The notes: a model not told the origin generated them from the letters alone. A stretch of DNA of 64,000 nt from Arthrobacter sp. MYb23 (GCF_002979775.1 NZ_PCPR01000003.1:1-64000); one strand, 5' to 3'. Counted from the first letter of the stretch, positions 1-8,914 are shown. Program-made: numbers and translations.

Positions 1-29
1 TGTTCGGGGGTGACTTTTGAGTACAGCAT

Positions 30-1550
30 TTAGAACAGTCCCTTGGGTGCGTTGCTGAGGTCGATCACGCCGGGTGCTGCGGTGATGTTCAGCTGGTCCA
101 GTTCGCCTTCGCCCAGTTCGGTGACGCGTTCGACGGCGGCGAGGAACCTTTCGATTTCGGCTTCCTCCACCAGTCCGGCGGCGAGGGTGCGGAACTTGTT
201 GATGTATTGCTCGCGGGCGAATGGTCGGGCGCCGAGCGGGTGGGCGTCGGCGACGGCGATGTCGTCGGTGATGACGGTGCCGTCGGTGAGGGTGATTTCG
301 ACCGTGCCGCCGAAGGCTTTCTCTGCGATGTCCAACGAGTGGTACCGGCGCGTCCATTCCGGGTCTTCGACGGTGGTGACCTTGTGCCAGAGTCCCACGG
401 TGTCCGGGCGTGTGGCGCGTTCGGGGGCGTAGGAGTCCACGTGGTGCCAGGCGCCGTCCTGCAGCGCGACGGTGAAGATGTAGGGGATGGAGTGGTCCAG
501 GGTTTCGCGTGATGCGGTGGGGGAGTACTTTTGGGGGTCGTTGGCGCCGGAACCGATGACGTAGTGGGTGTGGTGGCTGGTCTTGATCAGCACGGATTTC
601 ACGTTGGCGGGATCGGTGGTTTCGGGGTGCTCTTTGTTGAGTTTGCGGGCGAGGTCGATCCACGCCTGGGCCTGGTACTCGGCGGAGTGTTCCTTGGTGT
701 AGGTGTCCAAAATGGCGCGCTTGGCTTCACCGGGCAGGGGCAGGGGGACCTCGTAGGAGGCGTCCGGCCCGTCGAGCATCCAGGCGATTACGCCGTCTTC
801 GCCTTCGTAGATGGGCACTGGGGAGGTCTGGCCGCGCATGGAGCGGTCCACGGCTTCGACTGCCATTTTGCCTGCGAAGGCCGGGGCGTGGGCTTTCCAG
901 GTGGAGATTTCGCCTTTGCGGGACTGCCGGGTGGCGGTGGTGGTGTGCAGGGCCTGGCCTACGGACTGGAAGATCGTTTCAACATCCAATCCCAACAACG
1001 TGCCGATACCGGCTGCGGCGGAGGGGCCGAGGTGGGCCACGTGGTCGATCTTGTGTTTGTGGAGGCAGATGGCCTTGACCAGGTTCACCTGGATTTCGTA
1101 GCCGGTGGCGATGGCACGGACCAGGTCGGCGCCGTTGGAGCCCACGTGCTGGGCGACGGCGAGGATCGGCGGGATGTTGTCACCCGGGTGTGAGTAGTCA
1201 GCTGCCAGGAACGTGTCGTGGTAGTCCAGTTCGCGCACGGCCACGCCGTTTGCCCAGGCTGCCCATTCGGGGGAGACCTGCTCAGCAATACCGAAAACAG
1301 AGGCGCCCTTGCCGTTCGCGGAAGGTGCGTGGGTCAGCGCTTGGGCGCGGGCTGCGACGATGGGTGCGCGGTTCAGCGAGGCGATGGCCACCGAAGCGTT
1401 ATCGATGATTCGGTTGATCACCATGTCGGTGACCTCGGGGGATACCTCGACGGGGTCGGCGGCGACCACTGCGATCTTGTGCGCCAACTGCTCCTCGCGC
1501 GGGAGGTTCCCTTCGCTCTTGTAGACGCGGACGTGGTTGTTCTTGACCAT
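30..1550 (-). CDS. prpD: 2-methylcitrate dehydratase PrpD (MmgE/PrpD family)
   Basis: This 506-residue protein is a full-length MmgE/PrpD family member. PrpD dehydrates 2-methylcitrate to 2-methyl-cis-aconitate in the cytoplasmic methylcitrate cycle, which oxidises propionyl-CoA to pyruvate and succinate. The sequence is alike over its whole length to PrpD, including the stretch around [19 protein letters not shown] near residue 107. The ATG at 1550 has a good ribosome binding site (AAGGAGC) eight bases upstream. It lies 23 bases downstream of a GntR-family gene on the same strand, so the two probably form one transcript. prpB and prpC would be expected beyond the left edge, but that is inference. 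Some MmgE/PrpD proteins act on other substrates, so the exact substrate rests on family likeness and on the GntR neighbour. Confidence 0.88.
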   Translation of the reverse strand: MVKNNHVRVYKSEGNLPREEQLAHKIAVVAADPVEVSPEVTDMVINRIIDNASVAIASLNRAPIVAARAQALTHAPSANGKGASVFGIAEQVSPEWAAWANGVAVRELDYHDTFLAADYSHPGDNIPPILAVAQHVGSNGADLVRAIATGYEIQVNLVKAICLHKHKIDHVAHLGPSAAAGIGTLLGLDVETIFQSVGQALHTTTATRQSRKGEISTWKAHAPAFAGKMAVEAVDRSMRGQTSPVPIYEGEDGVIAWMLDGPDASYEVPLPLPGEAKRAILDTYTKEHSAEYQAQAWIDLARKLNKEHPETTDPANVKSVLIKTSHHTHYVIGSGANDPQKYSPTASRETLDHSIPYIFTVALQDGAWHHVDSYAPERATRPDTVGLWHKVTTVEDPEWTRRYHSLDIAEKAFGGTVEITLTDGTVITDDIAVADAHPLGARPFAREQYINKFRTLAAGLVEEAEIERFLAAVERVTELGEGELDQLNITAAPGVIDLSNAPKGLF

Positions 1551-1573
1551 GATGCTCCTTCTGGTGTGACGTT

Positions 1574-2215
1574 CTAGCGGGCCGTGTGGGTGGCTTTGAC
1601 GTGGGTGAGGCTGCGGTGCAGGTGGAGAGTGGTGGCGGCTTCTGCCAGCCGGGGGTTGCCGGCGGCGATGGCTTCGGCGATGGCAGCGTGCTCGGCAGCG
1701 GCTGCGAGGAGTCGTGTAGCGTCGTCGGCTGCCAGACGGCGTACCCGGACCAAATGGACACGAAGGCTGCGCATGGCGTGGGCCATGTAGCTGTTGGAAA
1801 TCGCGGAATCTATGGCGTCGTCCAGTCGGCTGACCAAGGCGTAATACTCGTGCCGGGTGGGGTCCTCGTCCCTCAGCAATTCAGGCGCCAGCAACAACTG
1901 TGCTTGCAACTCGGCGAAGACACCCGGCTCACCGCGTTGGGCGGCAAGGGCCGCGGCCCTTACTTCAAGGGTTTCGCGCAATTCGAACAGTTCGTCGATG
2001 CTGTCCAGTGAGATATCGGTGACGACGACGCCGCGGCCACCTGCCGCCGTCGTCAATCCTTCTGCGGTGAGCCGGCTCAGCGCCTCCCGGACCGGGGTGC
2101 GCGACACGCCGAGGCGTTCGGACTGCTCGACTTCCGCGAGGACGGTTCCCGGGCGAAGGCGCCATTCAATGATGTCTTCACGAAGGGCGGCGTAGGCCCG
2201 ATCACTGGCGCGCAT
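1574..2215 (-). CDS. GntR-family transcriptional regulator (FCD-type), likely of the methylcitrate genes
   Basis: This 213-residue regulator has an N-terminal winged helix (about residues 1-70, with the typical [15 protein letters not shown] recognition segment) and a C-terminal all-helical FCD ligand-binding domain (about 80-205). I place the start at the ATG at 2215, so the protein begins [15 protein letters not shown]. The longer reading to 2254 would run through a perfect palindrome that looks like its operator. It is the first gene of a unit with prpD. FadR-type GntR proteins usually bind an organic acid and release an operator, so a role as propionate or methylcitrate sensor is likely but unproven. 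Confidence 0.85.
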   Translation of the reverse strand: MRASDRAYAALREDIIEWRLRPGTVLAEVEQSERLGVSRTPVREALSRLTAEGLTTAAGGRGVVVTDISLDSIDELFELRETLEVRAAALAAQRGEPGVFAELQAQLLLAPELLRDEDPTRHEYYALVSRLDDAIDSAISNSYMAHAMRSLRVHLVRVRRLAADDATRLLAAAAEHAAIAEAIAAGNPRLAEAATTLHLHRSLTHVKATHTAR

Positions 2216-2222
2216 GCCCCCA

Positions 2223-2232
2223 GTGTATACAC
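2223..2232. promoter_or_regulatory. GntR operator, proximal copy
   Basis: The perfect 10-base palindrome GTGTATACAC lies eight bases upstream of the GntR ATG. TGTATACA-type palindromes are typical targets of FCD-class GntR regulators. A second copy lies about 52 bases further upstream, which suggests cooperative autorepression of the gntR-prpD unit. Confidence 0.6.
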
Positions 2233-2275
2233 AGGTCCGCGTAATAGTCACCAAACAGGCGAAAATCGCTAACTT

Positions 2276-2283
2276 TGTATACA
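2276..2283. promoter_or_regulatory. GntR operator, distal copy
   Basis: The palindrome TGTATACA repeats the core of the proximal site. It lies just past the stop end of the response-regulator gene, in the gap that must hold the gntR-prpD promoter. The two copies are spaced by roughly five helical turns, centre to centre. Confidence 0.55.
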
Positions 2284-2290
2284 GGGTGGG

Positions 2291-3004
2291 CTAAGCGTGG
2301 TTCCAGCCGTACTCGTTCTCGGGGCGTCCAGGAGTGCCGTACCGGGGAGCGCGGGTGACAGTGCCGGCGTCGGCCAAGTACTCCAGATAGCGCCGGGCGG
2401 TCACCCGGGACATGCCCAGCGCGTCCATCACTTCGCTTGCGGACACCGGCCGAAGTCCCGCGCGCACCAAGTCCTTCACTGCTTCCAACGTGGACCCGGA
2501 CAGGCCCTTGGGCAGCGGCAGTTCCGTAGGGGCGCGAAGGCTCGCAAAAGCTTGGTCGACGTCGCTTTGCGAGGCGCCGGCCTTGGAAATCCCGGACATC
2601 GAGCCCGCCAGTTGTTCGCGGAACGTCCGGTAGCTGCTGAGCTTGTCGGCAAACGTTGCGTAGGTGAAGGGCTTGATGAGGTACTGCACGACGCCGATCG
2701 ACACGGCACTGCGCACGATGGTCAACTCCCGCACCGCGGTAATGGCGATGATGTCGGCAAACACTCCTGCCGAGCGCATCCGTCGGGCAACATCCAGCCC
2801 GTGAAGGTCCGGCAGGTTCATGTCCAGCAAAACCAGGTCCACAGGTGCGCCCGAGGTGGCAAATTCGCCAAGAATGCGCAGGGCCGATTGCCCATCCGGA
2901 GCCGTCCCCACCAAGGTAAAGCCGTCCAGGCGGCCGATGTAGACGGAATGGGCGTCCGAGGCTATCGGCTCGTCCTCCACCACCAGGACGCGGATGTCTG
3001 TCAT
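2291..3004 (-). CDS. Response regulator, CitB/DcuR (DpiA) family
   Basis: This 237-residue response regulator has an N-terminal receiver domain (about 1-120) with acidic residues in VVEDEP, the phospho-acceptor Asp61 in LLDMNLPD and the conserved Lys111 in LIKPF. A C-terminal helix-turn-helix (about 180-230, containing VSASEVMDALGMSRVTARRYLEYL) is of the CitB/DcuR type. Its ATG overlaps the stop of the upstream sensor kinase gene by four bases (ATGA), so the pair is translationally coupled. The family controls uptake and use of citrate or C4-dicarboxylates. The divergent DctA symporter gene is the obvious target, by inference. Confidence 0.9.
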   Translation of the reverse strand: MTDIRVLVVEDEPIASDAHSVYIGRLDGFTLVGTAPDGQSALRILGEFATSGAPVDLVLLDMNLPDLHGLDVARRMRSAGVFADIIAITAVRELTIVRSAVSIGVVQYLIKPFTYATFADKLSSYRTFREQLAGSMSGISKAGASQSDVDQAFASLRAPTELPLPKGLSGSTLEAVKDLVRAGLRPVSASEVMDALGMSRVTARRYLEYLADAGTVTRAPRYGTPGRPENEYGWNHA

Positions 3005-4659
3005 GCCTTCTCTTCCTCGGGAGCCGGCGCAGGCAGCACTACATGAAACTGTGCCCCGCCGGGGTTGCTGATGGTCATCGTACCGTTGAGCCGTTCCACG
3101 GCTTGGCGCACCAGCGCCAGGCCCACGCCCCGGCCATGGCTGCCGCGAGGACTTCCCGCTGGCGATTTGGTACTGAAGCCGTATTGCAGGACGTCGTCGA
3201 TGGAACCCGGATCGATGCCCCCGCCCGAATCCCGAACAGTGAATTCGACGGCGGCGGCCTCCGCGTCCACCTCCAGCTCCACCTTCCGCGGGAACTCACC
3301 GGCAGCGGCAGCATCGATCGCGTTGTCCAGCAGATTTCCCAGGATGGTGACAAGATCCTGGATTTCCAGCCCGCGGACACCTGCACTCCCTGATGTGCGG
3401 ACAACCAGTTCCACGCCCCGCTCGTGGGCTTCCGCCGCCTTGCCCATCACCAGCGCGCTCATTACGGGTTCGTCCACGGAGGCCACCATGTCATCGGTGA
3501 GCTGCTGGCTCAACTCAAGATCCTTGGTGGCGAAATCCAAGGCTTGGGGCGTCCGTCCCAGTTCCAGCAGGGAGACGATCATGTGGAGGCGGTTGGCATG
3601 TTCATGCGTCTGGGCACGCAAGGCGTCGGAGAGCGTCTTCATCGTCTGAAGCTCCGTGCCCAGGGACTCAATTTCTGTACGGTCCCTGATGGTAGCCACG
3701 GTGCCATAGATGGCGGGCTTCTGCCGGCTGCGCTCAGGCACGGGTCCCACCGCTGGAGCCTGATTGACCACTAGTATCCGGGAACCGGTCAGGTGGCTTT
3801 CGTCGTGGGCGGGCCGACCGGACTCGAACAGCGCTCGCAGGCTTCCATCAAAGGGAAGGTCGGCCAGCTTCGGGGCAGCGTCAGGCGACCTGTCGGCGTC
3901 GGATGGCGCCAGTCCCAGGAGTTCGGCTGCTTGGTCGTTGTACATCACAGCTTTGCCGTGCGTGTCGATCAGGATCACGCCTTCGCGGACCGAGTGGAGA
4001 ACCGACTCGTAGTAAGCGAAGAGCTGCGCCAACTGTTCGGGACCCCAGCCACGTGTCACGGAGCGGAGGTACCGGCCAAGAAGCCACGACGCGACGGAGC
4101 CGAAGAACAGAACCACCAGGGCGATGATGCCAATCACTCCCAATCTCTCAGCAACGTCTGTGTCCACCGTGCGGACCGTGACTCCCGCAGCCACCAGCGC
4201 CTTGACGTTGCCCTCGGGATCCAGGACGGGAGCAATGGTGCGGACCGACGGGCCCAAGGTGCCGGCGGTCACTTCGGTGAAGGTTTCACCCCGCAAGGCA
4301 GGCTCGATGGTCCCAATGTAGGGCTTGCCAAGCTCTTCCGTGCGGGGATGCGTCCACCGGGTCCGGTCGGGAGCCATGATGGTGATGAAATCGGCGTCGG
4401 CATGGTCCATGACCTCCAGCGCGTAGGGCTGCAGGACTGCTGATGGATCAGATGTTGAAGCCGCCTCCAACACCAGGGGATTGTCGGCCAGGGAGGCGGC
4501 GATGGCGAGCATCCGGCCGCCGGCTTCGTCGTACCCCCTGTCCCTGGCTTCCACTACGGAGAAAGCACCGAAGACCGCGGTCAGGACAAGGACGAAGAAC
4601 AGGTTCGCCACGAACAAGCGGCGGGCGATGCTCCAGCTGTGAAACACGTGGGCCTCCAT
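3001..4659 (-). CDS. Sensor histidine kinase, CitA/DcuS family
   Basis: This membrane kinase of about 552 residues has the CitA/DcuS layout: TM1 near residues 13-35, a periplasmic-type PDC sensor domain (about 40-165), TM2 near 172-194, a cytoplasmic PAS domain (about 210-325), then dimerisation and ATPase domains. The phospho-accepting His is the first His of HEHANRLH (about residue 352), matching the HEFMNKLH box of DcuS. The N box NLLDNAIDAA and glycine-rich DSGGGID and SHGRGVGLALV follow. I choose the ATG at 4659 because it starts just before the first membrane helix. A longer reading to 4716 is open. It probably senses extracellular citrate or a C4-dicarboxylate and signals to the overlapping regulator. 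Confidence 0.88.
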   Translation of the reverse strand: MEAHVFHSWSIARRLFVANLFFVLVLTAVFGAFSVVEARDRGYDEAGGRMLAIAASLADNPLVLEAASTSDPSAVLQPYALEVMDHADADFITIMAPDRTRWTHPRTEELGKPYIGTIEPALRGETFTEVTAGTLGPSVRTIAPVLDPEGNVKALVAAGVTVRTVDTDVAERLGVIGIIALVVLFFGSVASWLLGRYLRSVTRGWGPEQLAQLFAYYESVLHSVREGVILIDTHGKAVMYNDQAAELLGLAPSDADRSPDAAPKLADLPFDGSLRALFESGRPAHDESHLTGSRILVVNQAPAVGPVPERSRQKPAIYGTVATIRDRTEIESLGTELQTMKTLSDALRAQTHEHANRLHMIVSLLELGRTPQALDFATKDLELSQQLTDDMVASVDEPVMSALVMGKAAEAHERGVELVVRTSGSAGVRGLEIQDLVTILGNLLDNAIDAAAAGEFPRKVELEVDAEAAAVEFTVRDSGGGIDPGSIDDVLQYGFSTKSPAGSPRGSHGRGVGLALVRQAVERLNGTMTISNPGGAQFHVVLPAPAPEEEKA

Positions 4660-4677
4660 GACCAATATGACCGCAAC

Positions 4678-4693
4678 GGTGATGTGTGTCACC
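4678..4693. promoter_or_regulatory. CRP/GlxR-like site between the sensor kinase and dctA
   Basis: GGTGA-N6-TCACC is a perfect outer palindrome of the CRP/GlxR form (consensus TGTGA-N6-TCACA). It differs only at the two outermost bases. It sits between the divergent kinase and symporter genes, about 92 bases upstream of the dctA start. Confidence 0.45.
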
Positions 4694-4784
4694 AACGGCT
4701 CAATGATGGATATCACACAAGGGCAGCGGATTGGACATCAGTGCAGGACCGCAGCGCCTTACACAGTATCCAAAGGAGAATCCC

Positions 4785-6131
4785 ATGACCTCTCAACGAG
4801 GAGAGTCGGCAGTAGTTGCCAAAGCTGGACGCAAGGGGCTCGACAAGTCGCATTACCTGTACATCGCGGTCATTCTGGCCGTAGTGCTCGGCGCCGTCGT
4901 CGGCCTGGTGTTCCCTGAAGTTGGAAAGTCCCTCAAGCCGCTCGGTGATGGCTTTATCAAACTCATCAAAATGATGATCGCTCCGGTCATCTTCTGCACC
5001 ATCGTCCTGGGCATCGGGTCCATCGCCAAGGCGGCCACCGTTGGCAAGGTGGGCGGACTTGCACTGGGCTACTTCGTGGCGATGTCAACGTTCGCCCTCG
5101 CCATTGGTCTGGTAGTCGGCAACCTCATCCACCCGGGTGAAGGACTCAAGCTGACTCCGTACGATCCCACCAAGAAGGCAGACACCAACAGCACCGTGGA
5201 CTTCCTCCTGGGCATCATCCCCGGTGACATTCCGGTCCTGCCCACCCTTCTTGCCGCGATCCTGGTCGGTTTCGCCCTGCAGAAGATGGGCAAGCAGGGA
5301 GCCCCCATCCTTGGTGCCATCGGCCACGGGCAGCGACTCGTGTTCCGCATCCTCATCATGATCATGTGGCTGGCTCCGGTGGGCGCGTTCGGTGCCATCG
5401 CCGCCGTCGTCGGTGCAACCGGCGCCCAGGCGATCCTGAGTATGTTCACCCTGATGGTGGCCTTCTACATCACCTGCGCACTGTTCATTGTGGTCATCCT
5501 CGGAACGCTGCTCCGCGCAGTGGCCGGTGTCAACATCTTCAAGCTCATGAAGTACCTGGCCCGCGAGTACCTACTGATCTTCTCCACCTCATCCTCCGAG
5601 GCCGCACTGCCCCGCCTGATCGCCAAGATGGAGCACCTGGGTGTCTCCAAGCCGGTTGTTGGTGTAACGGTCCCCACGGGCTACTCGTTCAACCTTGATG
5701 GCACGGCGATCTACCTGACCATGGCTTCCTTGTTTGTTGCCAACGCCATGGGCACCCCGCTGGACCTCGGGGCCCAGATCTCGCTCCTGGTCTTCATGAT
5801 CATCGCCTCCAAGGGTGCTGCAGGCGTCACCGGCGCCGGTCTCGCAACTCTGGCCGCCGGTCTCCAGGCACACAAGCCGGAGCTCCTGGGCGGCGTGGGC
5901 ATGATCGTCGGAATCGACCGCTTTATGTCCGAGGCCCGCGCGCTGACCAACTTCACCGGCAATGCCGTGGCAACCGTCCTGATCGGCACCTGGGTCAAGG
6001 AAATCGACAACGGGCAGGTGGAGCGTGTCCTCTCCGGCAGTGAGCCCTTCGACGAGCAGACCATGATCGCCCACGGTGGCGAAGAAGAGGCTGCACCTGA
6101 GGCCGAAAACCGTGAAAAGGCCACGGTCTAG
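4785..6131 (+). CDS. dctA: C4-dicarboxylate:cation symporter, DctA-type (DAACS family)
   Basis: This 448-residue carrier of the dicarboxylate/amino acid:cation symporter family imports succinate, fumarate, malate or related acids with H+ or Na+. The family landmarks are present: KMMIAPVIFCTIVLGI near the N-terminus, the serine-rich hairpin FSTSSSEAALPRLI, the motif SFNLDGTAIYL, and IASKGAAGVTGAG near the second hairpin. The start is the ATG at 4785, preceded by AAAGGAGA at good spacing; an upstream in-frame ATG at 4731 has no such site. It is divergent from a CitAB/DcuSR-type two-component system, which very likely induces it. A glutamate carrier is possible within the same family. Confidence 0.88.
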   Translation: MTSQRGESAVVAKAGRKGLDKSHYLYIAVILAVVLGAVVGLVFPEVGKSLKPLGDGFIKLIKMMIAPVIFCTIVLGIGSIAKAATVGKVGGLALGYFVAMSTFALAIGLVVGNLIHPGEGLKLTPYDPTKKADTNSTVDFLLGIIPGDIPVLPTLLAAILVGFALQKMGKQGAPILGAIGHGQRLVFRILIMIMWLAPVGAFGAIAAVVGATGAQAILSMFTLMVAFYITCALFIVVILGTLLRAVAGVNIFKLMKYLAREYLLIFSTSSSEAALPRLIAKMEHLGVSKPVVGVTVPTGYSFNLDGTAIYLTMASLFVANAMGTPLDLGAQISLLVFMIIASKGAAGVTGAGLATLAAGLQAHKPELLGGVGMIVGIDRFMSEARALTNFTGNAVATVLIGTWVKEIDNGQVERVLSGSEPFDEQTMIAHGGEEEAAPEAENREKATV

Positions 6132-6160
6132 CAGGATCAGCGTCAACGCAAGATAGTTTG

Positions 6161-6196
6161 GCGAAGGCCGGCACCCCACCAGGTGCCGGTCTTCGC
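6161..6196 (+). terminator. Hairpin terminator after dctA
   Basis: A GC-rich stem-loop starts 30 bases after the dctA stop: GCGAAG, one mismatch, then CCGGCACC pairs with GGTGCCGG and CTTCGC around a six-base loop. There is no strong T-tract, as is common in high-GC actinobacteria. Confidence 0.6.
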
Positions 6197-6235
6197 TGTT
6201 CCGCGCGGCAGCTCTGGCACGCACCTCAACCTTCG

Positions 6236-6266
6236 ACCTCAACCAGAGGGTCAAGGCTCAAGAATC
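6236..6266 (+). promoter_or_regulatory. Putative FtsR-type box upstream of parA-scpAB
   Basis: The element reads ACCTCAACCAGAGGGTCAAG and continues to 6266. From 6240 to 6266 it matches the element at 56044-56070 upstream of ftsZ at 22 of 27 positions, and all five differences are transitions. An extra ACCTCAAC lies 13 bases upstream (6223-6230). It sits about 120-150 bases before the parA start. Such a long match between unlinked promoters implies a common regulator; FtsR, encoded at 18388, is the best candidate by inference. Confidence 0.55.
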
Positions 6267-6384
6267 GGCCAAAGTCAAGTTCCCCAAATAACCGTGTCGG
6301 GCGCTGTAGCCTAAAGGGGTAGCAGCGCTGTCGTCCGGGGGCGCAGCGGCAGGGAAGATCGTCGTCGAAAGAGTGGTTAGATAC

Positions 6385-7284
6385 GTGAGCATCGAACGGG
6401 GAACAGCTACGCTGGAAGGCACCGAGCTCGATCTGGAAGACGCCATCATGGGGCCCACGGGCCGCCCTTACCGCGAATTCCCGGAACCTGCTCCACTGGC
6501 CTCCCACGGTCCGGCGAGAGTCATCGCCATGGTCAATCAAAAGGGTGGCGTGGGTAAAACCACCTCCACCATCAACTTGGCGGCTGCGCTCGCCGAGTAC
6601 GGCCGTCGCGTCCTGTTGGTGGATTTTGATCCGCAAGGCGCTCTGTCCGCCGGCCTCGGGGCCAACCCGCACGAGCTCGACCTCACCGTCTATAACGTGT
6701 TAATGGACCGCAAGGTGAAAATCCGCGACGCCATCCAGCAGACCGGTGTTGAAGGCGTTGACCTCCTGCCCGCCAACATTGATCTCTCTGCTGCCGAAGT
6801 GCAGCTGGTCAACGAGGTTGCCCGTGAGCAAGTCCTGGACCGCGCACTCAAAAGCGTTGAGGATGACTACGACGTCGTATTGATCGACTGCCAGCCGTCG
6901 CTTGGCTTGCTGACAGTGAATGCGCTGACTGCAGCCCACGGCGTCATCATCCCTTTGATTTGCGAGTTCTTTGCCCTGCGCGCCGTTGCGCTCCTGGTGG
7001 AGACCATCGAGAAGGTGCAGGACCGCCTCAACCCGCGCCTGCAGGTGGACGGTGTCCTGGCCACCATGTATGACGCCCGCACCCTGCACAGCCGTGAAGT
7101 GATTTCGCGCCTGGTGGAGGCGTTCGGGGACAAGGTCTTTGAGACTGTCATCAAGCGTTCGATTAAGTTTGCAGATGCCACGGTGGCCGCCGAGCCCATC
7201 ACCAGCTACGCCGGCAACCACATCGGAGCTGACGCATATCGCCGCCTCGCCAAGGAACTGATCTCGCGCGGCGGCGCGCCCTAG
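6385..7284 (+). CDS. ParA/Soj-type ATPase linked to scpAB
   Basis: This 299-residue ParA-family ATPase has a deviant Walker A, QKGGVGKTT, at about residues 52-60, after an N-terminal tail of about 45 residues. Walker A' (LLVDFDPQG) and Walker B (VVLIDCQPSL) follow. I take the GTG at 6385 (protein starts SIERGTATL); an earlier GTG at 6373 is in frame. There is no parB beside it, so this is the orphan ParA that in actinobacteria regularly precedes scpA and scpB. It probably helps condensin loading or chromosome organisation rather than acting as the main parABS ATPase. It leads the run parA-scpA-scpB. Confidence 0.88.
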   Translation: MSIERGTATLEGTELDLEDAIMGPTGRPYREFPEPAPLASHGPARVIAMVNQKGGVGKTTSTINLAAALAEYGRRVLLVDFDPQGALSAGLGANPHELDLTVYNVLMDRKVKIRDAIQQTGVEGVDLLPANIDLSAAEVQLVNEVAREQVLDRALKSVEDDYDVVLIDCQPSLGLLTVNALTAAHGVIIPLICEFFALRAVALLVETIEKVQDRLNPRLQVDGVLATMYDARTLHSREVISRLVEAFGDKVFETVIKRSIKFADATVAAEPITSYAGNHIGADAYRRLAKELISRGGAP

Positions 7285-7290
7285 CGGACG

Positions 7291-8265
7291 GTGGGACCGT
7301 CAATCGCCCCTGCCGCGGAAGCGGACCTGGCCTCGCCTTCTGAGACGGAAACGCCGGTACACGCCGAAACGCCCGTACACGCCGAAGCGCCCGTACACGC
7401 CGAAGCGCCCGACGCCGGTACCTCCGAAGCCCGCAAGGCCGGCTTCGAGGTAAGGCTGGCTAACTTCACGGGACCCTTTGACCTTCTGCTCGGCCTCATT
7501 TCCAAGCACAAGCTTGATATCACTGAGGTGGCCTTGGCCACGGTCACTGATGAATTCATCAAATACATCAGGCGTCTCCAGGAACTGGGGGAGGACTGGG
7601 CGCTGGATGAAGCCAGCGAGTTCCTGGTGATTGCCGCAACGCTGCTGGACCTGAAGGCGGCGCGCCTCCTGCCCGCCGGTGAAGTGGAAGACGCCGAGGA
7701 CATTGCCCTCCTGGAAGCGAGGGACCTCCTGTTCGCCCGTCTCCTGCAGTACAAGGCGTTCAAGCAGATCGCCGGGATCCTGGGAGAGACGCTGGAACAG
7801 GAAGCCCGGCGGTATCCGCGCCAAGTGGCCCTTGAAGGCCACTTCGCCGCGCTGTTGCCGGAGCTGGTGTGGCGGCACACCCCGGATCAGTTCGCGGAAC
7901 TTGCCGCGAAAGCACTCAAACCCAAGGACTCCGCGCCGGCCGAAGTTGGCTTGGACCACCTCCACGCTCCGCCGGTGAGTGTCAAGGAACAGGCCGAGAT
8001 CATGGGGTACCGCTTGAAGCTGGGAGCACCGCTGTCCTTTCAAGCGCTGATTGCCGATGCCGAAACGACGCTGGTGGTGGTGGCCCGATTCCTGGCACTG
8101 CTGGAAATGTTCCGCGACCGCGTGGTTGCCTTTGAACAGCCCGAGCCGTTGGCTGATTTGACGGTTAGATGGACAGGCGATGACGCCGGCTGGGACAGTT
8201 CCAGCCTGAGCGAGGAGTACGGGCCTGAAGCAGGAACGGGAAGCGGGGATGGCGACAGTGAGTGA
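7291..8265 (+). CDS. scpA: Segregation and condensation protein ScpA (kleisin)
   Basis: ScpA is the kleisin that bridges SMC heads and binds ScpB in the bacterial condensin. The family start FEVRLANFTGPFDLLLGLI lies near residue 51, followed by the helical N-domain and a C-terminal winged helix. At 324 residues it is longer than the usual 250-270. The excess is an N-terminal acidic and Pro/Ala-rich tail that contains a perfect hexapeptide repeat (VHAE-T/A-P). The GTG at 7291 is six bases after the parA stop. The 3' end overlaps scpB by 17 bases, so the two are coupled. Confidence 0.92.
   Translation: MGPSIAPAAEADLASPSETETPVHAETPVHAEAPVHAEAPDAGTSEARKAGFEVRLANFTGPFDLLLGLISKHKLDITEVALATVTDEFIKYIRRLQELGEDWALDEASEFLVIAATLLDLKAARLLPAGEVEDAEDIALLEARDLLFARLLQYKAFKQIAGILGETLEQEARRYPRQVALEGHFAALLPELVWRHTPDQFAELAAKALKPKDSAPAEVGLDHLHAPPVSVKEQAEIMGYRLKLGAPLSFQALIADAETTLVVVARFLALLEMFRDRVVAFEQPEPLADLTVRWTGDDAGWDSSSLSEEYGPEAGTGSGDGDSE
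7357..7410 (+). repeat. Three tandem 18-base units in the 5' end of scpA
   Basis: Three head-to-tail copies of GTACACGCCGAARCGCCC encode VHAETP, VHAEAP, VHAEAP in the disordered tail of ScpA. Copies two and three are identical and copy one differs by one base. Such in-frame repeats easily change copy number by slippage. Confidence 0.9.
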
Positions 8266-8914
8266 GCAGGAAACGGTACAGGACGGGCTGTCCGAGCTGG
8301 AAGCCCTGCCCGGCGGCGCGCGTGCAGCGTTGGAGGCTGTCCTCATGGTGATCGATGAGCCGGCCACCTCGGAGGAGCTGGCTGCCGGACTCAACGTGAC
8401 GGTGGCCGTCGTCGAAGATTTGCTGCAGGACCTGCAGCGGGAGTATAGCGGCTATACTGTTAAAGCCCCGGACGTGGATGCTGTCGGCTTTGCCGATGCC
8501 AGCACTGCACCCCGGGGTTTTGAATTGCGGAACGTCGCCGGTGGGTGGCGGATCTATTCACGGGCGGAATTTGCCGACGTCGTGGGGAGATTCGTCCTCG
8601 AGGGGCAGACCACCAGGCTGACTCAGGCAGCGCTTGAGACACTGGCGGTCATTGCTTACCGGCAACCGGTCTCAAGGGCCCGGGTGTCTGCCATTCGCGG
8701 CGTCAACGTGGATTCCGTGGTCCGGACTCTTACTCAAAGGGGTTTGATCGAGGACTCCGGAAACGATCCCGAATCAGGGGCTGTCCTGTACAGGACAACC
8801 TCGTACTTCCTGGAACGGATGGGCATCGGCTCGGTGGCTGAACTGCCACAGCTCTCGCCGCACCTTCCTGGTTTGGAAGGCATCGACGAGTACTACGACG
8901 CCAGCCGGATGTAG
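8249..8914 (+). CDS. scpB: Segregation and condensation protein ScpB
   Basis: This 221-residue protein is ScpB, the tandem winged-helix partner of ScpA in the SMC complex. The first winged helix spans about residues 20-110 and the second about 120-200. The family motif TQAALETLAVIAYRQPVSR is near residue 128, followed by IRGVNVDSVVRTL. The start overlaps the scpA 3' end; an in-frame GTG at 8258 is an alternative. Confidence 0.93.
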   Translation: MATVSEQETVQDGLSELEALPGGARAALEAVLMVIDEPATSEELAAGLNVTVAVVEDLLQDLQREYSGYTVKAPDVDAVGFADASTAPRGFELRNVAGGWRIYSRAEFADVVGRFVLEGQTTRLTQAALETLAVIAYRQPVSRARVSAIRGVNVDSVVRTLTQRGLIEDSGNDPESGAVLYRTTSYFLERMGIGSVAELPQLSPHLPGLEGIDEYYDASRM

